Source: Clostridiales bacterium Firm_10 (GTDB lineage: Bacteria; Bacillota; Clostridia; Christensenellales; Aristaeellaceae). From it: DNA of 48,714 bases. The translations under genes and the position numbers were made by a program. The DNA is taken from NCBI GenBank assembly GCA_001603025.1, contig LVAP01000023.1, positions 1 through 48,714 on the forward strand, given 5' to 3'. Of this stretch, positions 39,595 through 48,424 are shown in pieces (positions within the stretch are counted from its first letter, which is position 1; every line of letters begins with the position of its first letter). Under the pieces are notes generated by a model, which saw only the letters and a list, made by a program, of their open reading frames with translations, did no database searches and was not told where the DNA came from.

Positions 39595-40932
39595 ATGATT
39601 CAGTTCCGCAATGGCTTTTATGCCGATATCCGCACCGAAGACCGGAGCCGTACGATCATTTCCTACAAGGCAGGAATCCTTGAAGAGATGAAGAGCCGCG
39701 TGGAAAGGCAGGCTTTTCTTCGGGTTTATGACGGAAAGCTCTGGTACTATGCCTCCGTGACGGACGTCGATCACCTTCAGAGAACACTGGACGGCCTGTA
39801 TGCCGCCGCCACGGAGAACCCGGGCATTCTGGAAGATCCTGTTGTCAGGCGCTTTGAAAAGAATCGCGATACCGTTCTGAGCTTCGATGGCTGCTCCGTC
39901 CGGAGCATTCCCCTGAAGGAAAAGCAGGATCTCCTTTTGTCCTATCTGCCCCTGTTATCAGAAGATCCCTGTATCACAATGCCGGAAGGCGCCTATCTCG
40001 ACCGCAACAGCCAGTTCCATTTCCAGTCCAGCCTTGGCGCGGACATCAGGTATGACTACCAGACCTGCGGGCTTGCTTTCTCCTGCAGTATGGCGGAAGG
40101 CGAAAAGAAATTCATCGGCAACTGGCAGAAAGGCGGAACGCGCTTTGATGAGATGCAGGGACTGGAAGCGGAAATTCGGGCGGCCGTTGCCGAACAGACG
40201 GCCTTCCTTCGCAATTCCGTCCCGGCAGAGCCTGGAAAGTATCCGGTTGTTCTCTCCCCCGAAGCCGCGGGTGTGTTTGCGCACGAATCCTTCGGCCACA
40301 AGTCCGAGTCGGACTTCATGCTCTCTGACGAATCCATGAAAAACGAATGGGAACTCGGCAAGACAGTCGCCTCTTCCATCCTGTCCATTGTCGATTTCGG
40401 CGGCGTTCCGGGGTGCGGCTTTGTCCCATACGATGACGAGGGCACACGGGCTCACAGGAACTGTCTCATCAAAAACGGCGTGCTGGCCGGCCGCCTGCAC
40501 AGCGCGCAGACAGCCGCCGCGCTGGACGAAGGGCTGACCGGAAACGCCCGGGCCATCGACTGCACTTTTGAGCCGATCGTCCGCATGACCACAACGTATA
40601 TCGAAGGCGGGGATCTGGACTTCGACCAGCTCATCGCCCCGATCAAGAAAGGCTATTTCATCAAGACGATCCGGCACGGCAGCGGTCTGAGCACCTTCAC
40701 CATCGCGCCGAGCCTGGCTTATGAGATCACAGACGGCAAGCTGGGCCGTCCCGTTCAGATCAGCGTATTGACGGGTTCCGTTTTTGAGACGCTGGGGCTG
40801 ATCGACGGACTGACGAAAGACGTGCAGCTTCTGTCCTTCGTAACAGGCGGCTGCGGTAAAATGGAGCAAATGAACCTGCCTGTCGGTTTCGGCGGTCCGT
40901 TTGTCCGGGTATCATCCATGAACGTACAGTGA
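39595..40932 (+). CDS. tldD: TldD-type metalloprotease subunit
   Basis: Zinc protease subunit of 445 residues that pairs with TldE/PmbA. The zinc motif is present as H230-E231-SFG-H235, with the TldD C-terminal block TGGCGKMEQMNLPVG and FGGPFVRVSSM near the end supplying the third ligand (Cys). TldD/E complexes cut unfolded peptides, mature some peptide antibiotics such as microcin B17, and degrade CcdA. AAAGGAG lies 10 bases before the ATG. It is followed after 10 bases by its partner gene. No obvious peptide substrate gene is nearby. Confidence 0.93.
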   Translation: MIQFRNGFYADIRTEDRSRTIISYKAGILEEMKSRVERQAFLRVYDGKLWYYASVTDVDHLQRTLDGLYAAATENPGILEDPVVRRFEKNRDTVLSFDGCSVRSIPLKEKQDLLLSYLPLLSEDPCITMPEGAYLDRNSQFHFQSSLGADIRYDYQTCGLAFSCSMAEGEKKFIGNWQKGGTRFDEMQGLEAEIRAAVAEQTAFLRNSVPAEPGKYPVVLSPEAAGVFAHESFGHKSESDFMLSDESMKNEWELGKTVASSILSIVDFGGVPGCGFVPYDDEGTRAHRNCLIKNGVLAGRLHSAQTAAALDEGLTGNARAIDCTFEPIVRMTTTYIEGGDLDFDQLIAPIKKGYFIKTIRHGSGLSTFTIAPSLAYEITDGKLGRPVQISVLTGSVFETLGLIDGLTKDVQLLSFVTGGCGKMEQMNLPVGFGGPFVRVSSMNVQ

Positions 40933-40942
40933 GGTGAGAGAA

Positions 40943-42181
40943 ATGGAGAAGGAATTCATCAAAGAAGCTCAGCGTTCCGTAACGCTTAACGTTACCGCCG
41001 GAAAGATCGACAGTTTCAGGGAAATTGAAAAAACGACCGGAACCGTCCGCGTCTATGACAACGGCTGCATTGGCGTCGCCGGCTGCCTTGGAGAGCCGGA
41101 TGAAAAAGAGCTCACCGCAAAGGCGGAGGAAGCTCTGGCCTTCGGGATTCCTTACCCCTGCAGGCTGGAGGGGCCCCTGGCTCTGGAAGATCTGCAGGAA
41201 GAAGAGATCATCCGAATTCCGGAGTTCATTCCCACGATGCAGCTTTTCCTGGACCGCCTGGGAGAAGCATGTCCAAAGTTCGCGCTGTCAAACAAGATCA
41301 GCATGACATACAACCGGTCGGAATACCGCAATTCTGCCGGACGCCACCTGGTCAGCTCCGGCAGGAAACTCTCCATCGAACTGATTGTCCAGAATCGCGG
41401 TTCCGGAAATCTGTTTGACACATTCCTGGGCTGGTCCGGGGATCATTTTGACGCGGATTTGCTGCTGTCATGCTTCAAAAGGCAATATGACGCCTTCTAT
41501 ACGCCTGCCGATTTGGAATCTGGCCGTTATCCCGTGGTCGCTGAACCATCAGGCCTGTTCGGCACGTTTCTTCAGCATTTTGTCGGCGACCTGTATGCTG
41601 CCAACGCTTCCCTTCTCAGCGGAAAACTGGGCCAGAAGGTATTCTCAGATAAACTGACGCTCCGGGATGACATGAATCCTGCCACCGCGCACAGCGTCTG
41701 CTTCTTCGACGCCGAAGGCTGCACAGCGCCGAATTTCAGACCAACGCTTATTGAAAACGGCGTGCTGAAAGGACTTCTGACGACGAAAAAAACTGCCGAG
41801 CAGTATGACCTTCCCAACCTGGGAACCGCTTCCGCTTCATATGACGGCGTGCCCGGGCTGGGATTCCACAGCCTGTACCCCGAACCGACCGCACCGGGCC
41901 TCAGGGAATTCATCCCCGGCAAGGCCGTGTTTGTCGTCATGGCGTCTGGCGGCGACATCACCCCCGAAGGTCACTTTGCAACACCTGTGCAGATGGCCTA
42001 TCTGCTGGAAAACGGCCAGCTCGTCGGACGTCTGCCGGAGCTGAACGTCAGCGGCAACTTCTTCGATATGCTCGGAAAGGATTATATGGGCTCCGTTAAG
42101 GATTATATAGGCTTCTCCCCTGCCGATCCCCAGGCAGACACTATTGTGAGCGGCATCATGATGGATGTGGAGAAGGCATAA
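40943..42181 (+). CDS. pmbA: TldE/PmbA-type protease partner subunit
   Basis: Partner of TldD, 412 residues, without the HExxxH zinc motif, as normal for TldE. Family segments are the NKISMTYNRSEYRNS strand, GSGNLFDTFLG, the C-terminal GLLTTKKTAEQYDLPNLGTAS, GDITPEGHFATPVQMAYLLENG and FFDMLGKDYMGS (the conserved core of the family). The start is ATG 40943, 8 bases after GAGG; GTG 40934 overlaps that site. The stop codon lies in the loop of an 18-base hairpin, which probably shapes the RNA 3' end. Confidence 0.92.
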   Translation: MEKEFIKEAQRSVTLNVTAGKIDSFREIEKTTGTVRVYDNGCIGVAGCLGEPDEKELTAKAEEALAFGIPYPCRLEGPLALEDLQEEEIIRIPEFIPTMQLFLDRLGEACPKFALSNKISMTYNRSEYRNSAGRHLVSSGRKLSIELIVQNRGSGNLFDTFLGWSGDHFDADLLLSCFKRQYDAFYTPADLESGRYPVVAEPSGLFGTFLQHFVGDLYAANASLLSGKLGQKVFSDKLTLRDDMNPATAHSVCFFDAEGCTAPNFRPTLIENGVLKGLLTTKKTAEQYDLPNLGTASASYDGVPGLGFHSLYPEPTAPGLREFIPGKAVFVVMASGGDITPEGHFATPVQMAYLLENGQLVGRLPELNVSGNFFDMLGKDYMGSVKDYIGFSPADPQADTIVSGIMMDVEKA

Positions 42182-42200
42182 GCCTTTCTCCACATCCATC
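42160..42200 (+). terminator. Hairpin enclosing the pmbA stop codon
   Basis: Arms 42160-42177 and 42182-42200 pair along 18 bases with one bulge; the 4-base loop ATAA includes the stop TAA. No T run follows. Possible transcript end or pausing structure. Confidence 0.55.
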
Positions 42201-42829
42201 CGGAGACATTCCATGGATTCAGGGCGAAAGCCGGGAAGGTTTTCCTCAGATACCGTGCCGATCATCGCCAATAATCAAGGGTGAGCCGCAGCCGGTAACT
42301 GCAAGGACCGTTCAGCGCGCCGTCGCGATTCAGGATATGATCCTCCGCTCATGCAGGCAAAACCGGGCGCGGCTTGTCGGCTGATATATGCCCAAAATTG
42401 TCTCACCCGCCTGTGCGTGACGCCCTTGCCAGTGAACGCCATGAGGCGGGTGAGTGAATGATATATGAACGAGAATCCGGGAGCTAAAAGAAACCCCGTG
42501 GCTTCTCAGGCTTTATTACCATACCAGAAGAATATGACTTTACTATGACGCAGGGCTGAACAAAAAATGAAAAAACAAAGGCCAGGATATCATTTCATGC
42601 CAACGCGATCAACTGGCCCGGGACGGTGGCGAAGGTGGCATAATGCCAAAGTGGAGGCATTTGTCAGAAACCTCTTTCCAAAGAGGCTGTTAAATGGTAT
42701 ATTAGTAGGGGTGCCCGATTGACAGAATGATTATCTCGCAAGAACTGGCTGCCGGTTCCAGGGGACAAGTCGGTTATCTGCGATGGTGATTCGTTATCCC
42801 ATAAAAACAACGTGAAAGAGAGTGAGAAC
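42201..42829. other. Long gene-free region with inverted repeats
   Basis: About 630 bases without a credible gene. It holds an exact 11-base inverted repeat (42402-42412 / 42444-42454) nested in ATATAT repeats (42384-42389 / 42461-42466), a GGCCAG/CTGGCC pair near 42.58-42.62 kb, a TGGCAT-A-ATGCCA palindrome near 42.64 kb, a 7-base hairpin (42671-42677 / 42680-42686) and an isolated TTGACA near 42.72 kb without a clear -10. No tRNA or known riboswitch core was recognised. Confidence 0.55.
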
Positions 42830-44107
42830 ATGGAGCAAAAGAAAACCATGGCCCGGATCTTCCGGAAGTATTCCGAAACCAGCCTGATCATACGCATTTT
42901 GGTTGGATTGCTGATCGGCGCAGCCCTTGGGCTTTTATTCCCCTCAGCGTCTTTTCTGGGCATTCCCGGCACATTGTTTGTCAGCGCGCTGAAAGCGATC
43001 GCACCAGTGCTTGTTTTCGTGCTGGTAATCTCATCACTGGCAAACAGCCAGACAAAGCTGGACAGCCGTTTCAGCTTTGTGATTTTTGAATACCTCTTTT
43101 CCACTCTGGCTGCTGCCCTGGTGGCAGTAGCGTTCAGCTTTCTCTTTCCAACAACCATCACCCTGACAGGTGAGGCAGCTCAGGCGGAAGCCGTTCCCTC
43201 AGGCGTTGGAGAAGTAATGCGGAATCTGCTCGTCGGCATGTTTTCCAACCCGGTCGGCGCGCTTGTTTCAGGCAATTATATCTCGATCCTGTTCTGGGCC
43301 GTCCTGTTCGGTGTTTTAATGAAGAAGCTGGCGTCTGAAGGGACCAGATCCTTGTTTAACGACCTGTCCGAGATCCTTTCCAGGACAGTGAAGGGCATTA
43401 TCAACCTGGCCCCCTTCGGCATCATGGGCCTGGTGTTCCAGAGCGTTTCGGAAAGCGGGCTCTCCATCTATCTGGATTACGGAAAGCTGATCCTCCTGTT
43501 GGTTGGCTCCATGCTGACCGTGGCGTTGATCATCAATCCCCTGATTGCCTTTCTGATCCTGCGCCGTAATCCGTATCCCCTGATTTTCCGCTGCATACGG
43601 GAAAGCGGAATCACAGCCTTCTTCACACGTTCATCCGCCGCAAACATCCCGGTTAACATGCGGCTGTGCGAGCGATTGGGATTGGACAGGGATATGTACT
43701 CGGTATCAATTCCCCTCGGCGCGACGATCAACATGGACGGCGCCGCAGTGGTGATCACGATCATGACGCTGACAACAGTCCGCACGCTGGGTATCGCGGT
43801 CGACATTCCTTCCGCCATCATTCTGTCAGCGCTCAGTACGCTCGCCGCCTGCGGTACATCCGGCGTGGCCGGTGGATCTCTGCTGCTGATTCCCATGGCC
43901 TGCTCTCTCTTTGGCGTCCCCGCTGAGATTGCAATGCAGGTGGTGGGCGTTGGATTCATCATCAGCGTAATCCAGGACTCTCTGGAAACCGCGCTCAACT
44001 CTTCCGGCGATGTGATCTTTACCGCCGTAGCGGAATACCGCCACTGGCAAAAGGCCGGAAAGGATCTGCCGACATTCCTGGGCGGCAAAACCAAATTGGA
44101 TATCTGA
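42830..44107 (+). CDS. sstT: Serine/threonine:sodium symporter (SstT-like, DAACS family)
   Basis: Membrane transporter of 425 residues that couples Na+ entry to amino-acid uptake. Eight helices and two hairpins are expected. The HP1-like segment FFTRSSAANIPVNM, the TM7 motif GATINMDGAAVVI, and the HP2 segment AACGTSGVAGGSLLLIPMACSLFG match SstT closely; the GVAGGSLLLIP stretch is typical. I start at ATG 42830 behind GAGAGTGAG; an upstream GTG at 42812 is in frame but has no ribosome site. The promoter was not found. It is followed by the YcxB-like gene 72 bases later. Confidence 0.9.
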   Translation: MEQKKTMARIFRKYSETSLIIRILVGLLIGAALGLLFPSASFLGIPGTLFVSALKAIAPVLVFVLVISSLANSQTKLDSRFSFVIFEYLFSTLAAALVAVAFSFLFPTTITLTGEAAQAEAVPSGVGEVMRNLLVGMFSNPVGALVSGNYISILFWAVLFGVLMKKLASEGTRSLFNDLSEILSRTVKGIINLAPFGIMGLVFQSVSESGLSIYLDYGKLILLLVGSMLTVALIINPLIAFLILRRNPYPLIFRCIRESGITAFFTRSSAANIPVNMRLCERLGLDRDMYSVSIPLGATINMDGAAVVITIMTLTTVRTLGIAVDIPSAIILSALSTLAACGTSGVAGGSLLLIPMACSLFGVPAEIAMQVVGVGFIISVIQDSLETALNSSGDVIFTAVAEYRHWQKAGKDLPTFLGGKTKLDI

Positions 44108-44179
44108 TAAGCGGCGGGACAGAGTGCCAATCCGCCGAAAGGCAATCCATCAAATTCTGAATCAATAAAAGGAGCAATT

Positions 44180-44800
44180 ATGCAGACAAAGCCCGTCAAA
44201 GAGTCTAACCGCAAATACCGCTGGCGGTACGAAATGAACCTTTTTGAAAACCCGACGATCTTTCTGCTCGTGGCGAAGGTCCTTTTCGGCGCGGTGATCG
44301 GGACGATGTTCGTAATCGGACTGATCTGTCTGATCATGGATGGTTTCTCGAGGGACAGTCTTTTTTTCACCGGGAAGCTGACCCTCATCATGCTTGGAAT
44401 TTTCGCCGTCCTGCTTATCGTTGGCTTTTTGGTCTACGCGGCCATCATGGGCGGGAAGTACATTGTGAATTTTGAAATGGACGAAAAACAGGTGATCCAT
44501 GCTCAAAGCAAGAAACAGGCGCAGAGGGCGGAGTGGATCAGCACGGCCACCGTAATGATGGGCAGGCTCGCGCGCAACAGGGGCGCCGTCAGCGCCGGCA
44601 TGCTCTCGTCTGGCCGGCACGTTTCCACGACGGAATTCGATCGCGTGAAAAAGGTTATTGTCAACAAAAAGCGGAGCGTGATCAAGCTCCGCAGCTTCGG
44701 CTGGAACGAGGTCTACGCAGATGGGGATGACTTTGACTTTGTCGCGAATTGGATACGCAGTCATGTGCCGCAGACCGTGGAATGGATAGTAAAGTCATGA
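44180..44800 (+). CDS. YcxB-like membrane protein, function unknown
   Basis: Protein of 206 residues with two membrane helices (about 29-54 and 66-90), a cytoplasmic N-terminus rich in Lys/Arg, and a C-terminal soluble domain with beta strands (KYIVNFEMDEKQVIHAQ, FDRVKKVIVNKKRSVIKLR, NEVYADGDDFDFVANWI). This is the arrangement of YcxB/PH-like proteins, where the soluble part resembles a PH fold. No catalytic motif. AAAAGGAG lies 5 bases before the ATG. Its stop overlaps a possible small frame (ATGA). Confidence 0.7.
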   Translation: MQTKPVKESNRKYRWRYEMNLFENPTIFLLVAKVLFGAVIGTMFVIGLICLIMDGFSRDSLFFTGKLTLIMLGIFAVLLIVGFLVYAAIMGGKYIVNFEMDEKQVIHAQSKKQAQRAEWISTATVMMGRLARNRGAVSAGMLSSGRHVSTTEFDRVKKVIVNKKRSVIKLRSFGWNEVYADGDDFDFVANWIRSHVPQTVEWIVKS

Positions 44801-44991
44801 ATCATTCAAGCGGCGAGGACACCGTGACCGTCTCCGTGCCCAAGGGGGGCCGACTCTTCCAGAGCGGGTTACACTTTTTTCTCCACGTATCCCCGGGAGC
44901 CTCCAATCTGGTCAATGCCAGGAATCTACCCTGCCCGGCGTTCCTCATCGATGTCGGAGAGTGGTTTTCGCCCGCTCATGAAAGGAGATAA
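44797..44991 (+). CDS. Possible small protein, 64 residues (doubtful)
   Basis: An open frame that begins at the ATGA overlap with the YcxB-like gene and ends inside the ribosome site of the peptidase gene, so it exactly bridges the two. It has no own ribosome site, no membrane helix and no recognised domain. The position suggests a coupled small gene; the composition gives no support. Treat as a candidate. Confidence 0.25.
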   Translation: MNHSSGEDTVTVSVPKGGRLFQSGLHFFLHVSPGASNLVNARNLPCPAFLIDVGEWFSPAHERR

Positions 44992-44998
44992 TGCATCC

Positions 44999-46039
44999 GT
45001 GAAAAAGATGATCGCAATACTGATAACCATCGCGGCGATTTTGGGGGCCGCTTCTGCTGAGGGGGATTTGTCGATGAAGGAAATACCGATCACCGCTTTT
45101 GAGCCGCTGCGTATCGGCCAAACGGAGAACGCGGAGGCAGGCACGGGCTGCACGGTTTTTGTGTGTCCCGATGGCATGCGGGCCGGTCTGGATGTGCGCG
45201 GCGGCGGGCCGGCTTCCAGAGAGAGTCAGCTGCTGAATCCGCTGATGGCGGCGCAGAGCATTCATGCGATCGTACTTGCCGGGGGAAGCGCCTATGGATT
45301 GGGAACGGCCAACGGCGTGATGGAGTTCCTCGAAGAACGAGGCATTGGTTATGATACCGGTTACGCGCTGGTTCCGCTGGTAGCACAAGCTGACATATAC
45401 GATCTTTCAGTGGGCGACCCCTCTGTGAGGCCCGACGCGGCCATGGGCTACAAGGCCGCGGAGCTGGCATTCGACGCGCCAAATTACCGCGACGGGAACT
45501 ACGGTGCGGGATGCGGAGCGACCGTTGGTAAAATAGCCGGAATGGACACCTGCATGAAGACGGGGATCGGCAGCTATGCCGTGCAGGTCGGTGATCTTAA
45601 AGTCGGCGCCGTTGTTGTTCTCAACGCCCTGGGCGATATATACGACTGGCGCACCGGCAGGCAGATCGCCGGACTGCTGACAGAGGATAAGAACGCCCTT
45701 CGCAGCACATCTGCATACATGAGGTCCGTCACGCAAGTCGCGGAGAATAAGTTTACCGGCAATACGACCCTTGCCGTGGTAATGACCAACGCGTATTTTG
45801 AGAAAGCGCAGCTGTGCAAGATCGCGGGGATGGCCCACGACGGGTACGCGAGGTCGATCAATCCGGTCCACACATCCGCCGATGGTGACAGCATTTACGC
45901 GATATCCGTTGGCGACTTTGCGGCGGACCAGGATCTGGTGGGCATGCTGTCCGCGGAGGTCGTCAGCGAAGCCATCGTAAGGGCGGTGGAAAACGCGGAA
46001 AGCGCTTACGGGTATCCCGCGGCCGCGGACCTGCCGTGA
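44999..46039 (+). CDS. P1-family peptidase (DmpA/BapA, L-aminopeptidase/D-esterase), secreted
   Basis: Peptidase of 346 residues of the self-cleaving S58 family. The conserved parts are GLDVRGGGPASRE, IVLAGGSAYGLGTANGVMEFLEERG, GAGCGATVGK (around 182-191), the self-cleavage region FTGNTTLAVVMTNA and the closing PVHTSADGDSIYAISVG. Nucleophile is expected at the Thr/Ser after Asn-Thr in NTT. A signal peptide is present (KKMIAILITIAAILGAASAEG), unusual for this family, so it may act outside the membrane on peptides or wall material. The start is GTG 44999, 11 bases after AAAGGAG; no in-frame ATG fits better. Confidence 0.87.
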   Translation: MKKMIAILITIAAILGAASAEGDLSMKEIPITAFEPLRIGQTENAEAGTGCTVFVCPDGMRAGLDVRGGGPASRESQLLNPLMAAQSIHAIVLAGGSAYGLGTANGVMEFLEERGIGYDTGYALVPLVAQADIYDLSVGDPSVRPDAAMGYKAAELAFDAPNYRDGNYGAGCGATVGKIAGMDTCMKTGIGSYAVQVGDLKVGAVVVLNALGDIYDWRTGRQIAGLLTEDKNALRSTSAYMRSVTQVAENKFTGNTTLAVVMTNAYFEKAQLCKIAGMAHDGYARSINPVHTSADGDSIYAISVGDFAADQDLVGMLSAEVVSEAIVRAVENAESAYGYPAAADLP

Positions 46040-46134
46040 AAGCTGTTGTTCCCGTCAAATGAAAAAGAGCCTGACGCTTCTCATAACCACGCCCCTCTTC
46101 TCCTCCGCCATATCTGACACAAGGGGTGCATGAT

Positions 46135-47613
46135 ATGCTCTGTCTTTCCAGGTCCCAATACTGTTCGGCGGTTCAGTGCCCGAAAATGCTGTGGATGAAG
46201 AAGCATATGCCTGAGCAGTTCGAGGATTCTTATGCCAGCCCGGCAATACGGGACCGCGGTACCGACGTCGGCAGGCTGGCCATGGGACTGTTCGGAGAAT
46301 ACGCAGAAGTGCCTTTCGGTGACTGCGGAGAAATGATTGGGAAGACGGCGGAGCTGCTTGAAAACGGAACGCACGTTATTGCGGAGGCATCGTTTTCCTT
46401 CGACGGACTGTTCTGCAGCGTGGATCTGTTGATCAATCACGGGCACAGGCATGTTGAAATGGTGGGAGTGAAAAGCTCCGCGAAGATTTCAGAGTTCTGC
46501 CAGCATGACGTGGCATATCAGTATTATGTATTGACGCGGTCAGGGTTCACTGTGGAAAGCGTCAGGCTGGCTCATGTCAACAGCGGTTATGTTCGCCATG
46601 GTGATCTCGATCTTCAGCGGTTGTTTTCTTTAGAGGACATGACTGATCAGACGCGGCGCAGGCAGCCTGAGGTTGAAAAGCGCATCCGTTTTCTCACGGA
46701 ATACATGACGCAGACGAGCGAGCCGGAACAACCGATCAGCGAGGGATGTTTCTCCCCCTATGACTGCGGCTTTTTCGGGTATTGCGGGCGGGATCTTCCA
46801 AAGCCGAATATCTTTGATGTGCGCGGCATTCAGCTGCGGGCAAAGATGGAATACTATAAAAAAGGAATCATATCTTTTGAGGATATTGAAAGAAGCAGAA
46901 TCCTCAAGCCCGACAGGATGCTGCAAATTGCCTGCGAGCTCCATAACCGCCCTCCGCTGATTGACCGCAGCGCCGTCCGTTCATTTCTCGGCAGGCTCTC
47001 TTTCCCGCTTTATTTTCTGGATTTTGAATCCTTCCAGCCTGCCGTGCCGTTGTATGAAAACTGCTCCCCGTATGATCAGATTGTGTTCCAGTATTCTTTG
47101 CATTGCATGGAATCCGAGCGCGGGGAATTGAAACACCGGGAGTATTTGGCGCAGCCGGGCGAAGATCCCCGGCGCAGTGTGGCAGAGCGCCTGTGCCGCG
47201 ACATCCCGCTGAATGCCTGCACGCTGGTTTACAACATGTCTTTTGAAAAAGGGCGAATCCGGGAACTGGCCGGCCTTTATCCCGGCCTGTCCAATCACCT
47301 GATGAACGTCCATGACCACATTGTTGACCTGATGGTGCCGTTCCAGAAAAGGCAGTATTATGCGCGGGCGATGCAGGGATCCCATTCGATAAAACACGTG
47401 CTTCCCGCCCTGTTCCCGGACGACCCGGAGCTGGATTATAACAACCTGGAAGGCGTCCACAACGGAGAGGAAGCGGCGGCAGCCTTCGGGAAAATGAAAG
47501 ACCTGGAACCTGAAGAAATGGAGAAATGCAGGCAGGACCTTCTGAAATACTGCCGGCTGGACACATTGGCAATGGTCAGGATATGGGAAAAACTGAGAGA
47601 AGCTGTCGGCTGA
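46135..47613 (+). CDS. DUF2779 nuclease-like protein (RecB/Cas4-like plus RNase H-like)
   Basis: Protein of 492 residues. The N-terminal half is a Cas4/RecB-type PD-(D/E)XK domain with Cys15, Cys205, Cys211 and Cys217 (CFSPYDCGFFGYC), positioned like an iron-sulfur cluster, and Glu84 and Asp97. The catalytic ExK is G111-V112-K113 instead (codon GGA), so the cutting activity is doubtful. The second half resembles a DnaQ/RNase H-type exonuclease: D296-x-E298 in YFLDFESF, HDHIVDLM, SHSIKHVLPAL and a final Asp476 (KYCRLDTLAM). The start is ATG 46135, 8 bases after AAGGGG. Single gene. The biological role of DUF2779 proteins is unknown. Confidence 0.85.
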   Translation: MLCLSRSQYCSAVQCPKMLWMKKHMPEQFEDSYASPAIRDRGTDVGRLAMGLFGEYAEVPFGDCGEMIGKTAELLENGTHVIAEASFSFDGLFCSVDLLINHGHRHVEMVGVKSSAKISEFCQHDVAYQYYVLTRSGFTVESVRLAHVNSGYVRHGDLDLQRLFSLEDMTDQTRRRQPEVEKRIRFLTEYMTQTSEPEQPISEGCFSPYDCGFFGYCGRDLPKPNIFDVRGIQLRAKMEYYKKGIISFEDIERSRILKPDRMLQIACELHNRPPLIDRSAVRSFLGRLSFPLYFLDFESFQPAVPLYENCSPYDQIVFQYSLHCMESERGELKHREYLAQPGEDPRRSVAERLCRDIPLNACTLVYNMSFEKGRIRELAGLYPGLSNHLMNVHDHIVDLMVPFQKRQYYARAMQGSHSIKHVLPALFPDDPELDYNNLEGVHNGEEAAAAFGKMKDLEPEEMEKCRQDLLKYCRLDTLAMVRIWEKLREAVG

Positions 47614-47737
47614 CGGTATCATTGACGCTCAATTTCATAGAGGAAACAGGCGCCGGCCGAGTCGCCCCTGCCGATCAATCCGGCATCGACGGGAATGGGC
47701 GGACGAGCCGGGCGGTTTTGACTCAGGGCATAATGAA

Positions 47738-47757
47738 AGCGCCTCCGGAGAGGCGCT
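47738..47757. terminator. Bidirectional terminator, DUF2779 / SH3b genes
   Basis: Eight-base perfect arms (47738-47745, 47750-47757) around a CGGA loop, between convergent genes, with AT-rich flanks. Confidence 0.7.
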
Positions 47758-47802
47758 CATTTATATCTTCGGTTTCATTCCGGCATAAGCACGGCCTGCG
47801 GC

Positions 47803-48297
47803 TTATTTATGAATCCATCCGCTGGCGCCGCGCAGGCTGACGACGAGCCATTCTCCCTCATCCTTCAGAACAGGCAGGTAGGTGTCCGGATCAAACAGGG
47901 CGGTGTTTTTATCCAGCAGGGCGACTTTGGGGGCCGACGTATCATTCCAGGCGTATACCGGCGTTTTCTTTTCCGTCCGGTACCAGGCCGGATCGATGAC
48001 GATATAGTCTGAGTTCACCCAGCCGCAGGGGGCATCCTCAGAATCCCCGAGGACGCAGCGCGCCCATCCGTCCGCTTCTTCTGTCACGATGATAAGATCA
48101 CGATACTGCAGGGTTTGCACGGCCTTGGAGGAGAAGCTGGGTTTTTCACGCAGAGTAAGCTCTTCGCACAGCACCACGGCCTGCAGGCCGATCTGTCCCT
48201 CTCCATGGGGCGGAATGATTTCCGCCTGAACAGGCATAACGCTTCCAAGCATAAGGATCAGTGCGGTCACAATCGTCAACCAGGCATACTTTTTCAT
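47803..48297 (-). CDS. Secreted SH3b-domain protein
   Basis: Exported protein of 164 residues. Signal peptide 1-25 (cut after VQA). Two SH3b-like folds follow: about 36-101 (LTLREKPSFSSKAVQTLQYRDLI...GWARC...GWVNSDYIV) and about 112-164 (VYAWNDTSAPKVALLDKNTALF...GEWLVVSLRGASGWIHK). SH3b domains usually bind cell wall; no catalytic domain is present. AAGGGGG lies before the ATG. It is divergent from the last gene and convergent with the nuclease-like gene. Confidence 0.85.
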   Translation of the reverse strand: MKKYAWLTIVTALILMLGSVMPVQAEIIPPHGEGQIGLQAVVLCEELTLREKPSFSSKAVQTLQYRDLIIVTEEADGWARCVLGDSEDAPCGWVNSDYIVIDPAWYRTEKKTPVYAWNDTSAPKVALLDKNTALFDPDTYLPVLKDEGEWLVVSLRGASGWIHK

Positions 48298-48424
48298 GTT
48301 CGATGTCCCCCTTGTCTTTTATCGTTATTATGACGATGAACCTTGCCGTTTTGTTCCCCGCGTGGAATCAGGATGTTTGAAAAAAACAATGATATACGCA
48401 AATATTTGTCCGCCGCGAATCCGA

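Noticed and set aside
42600-42730. T-box leader before the amino-acid symporter gene
   Set aside because: A GGTGG-containing stretch and hairpins are present, but the conserved T-box sequence and a terminator with T run are not.
42201-42829. Decayed gene in the long gap before the symporter
   Set aside because: No frame gives recognisable protein fragments on either strand.
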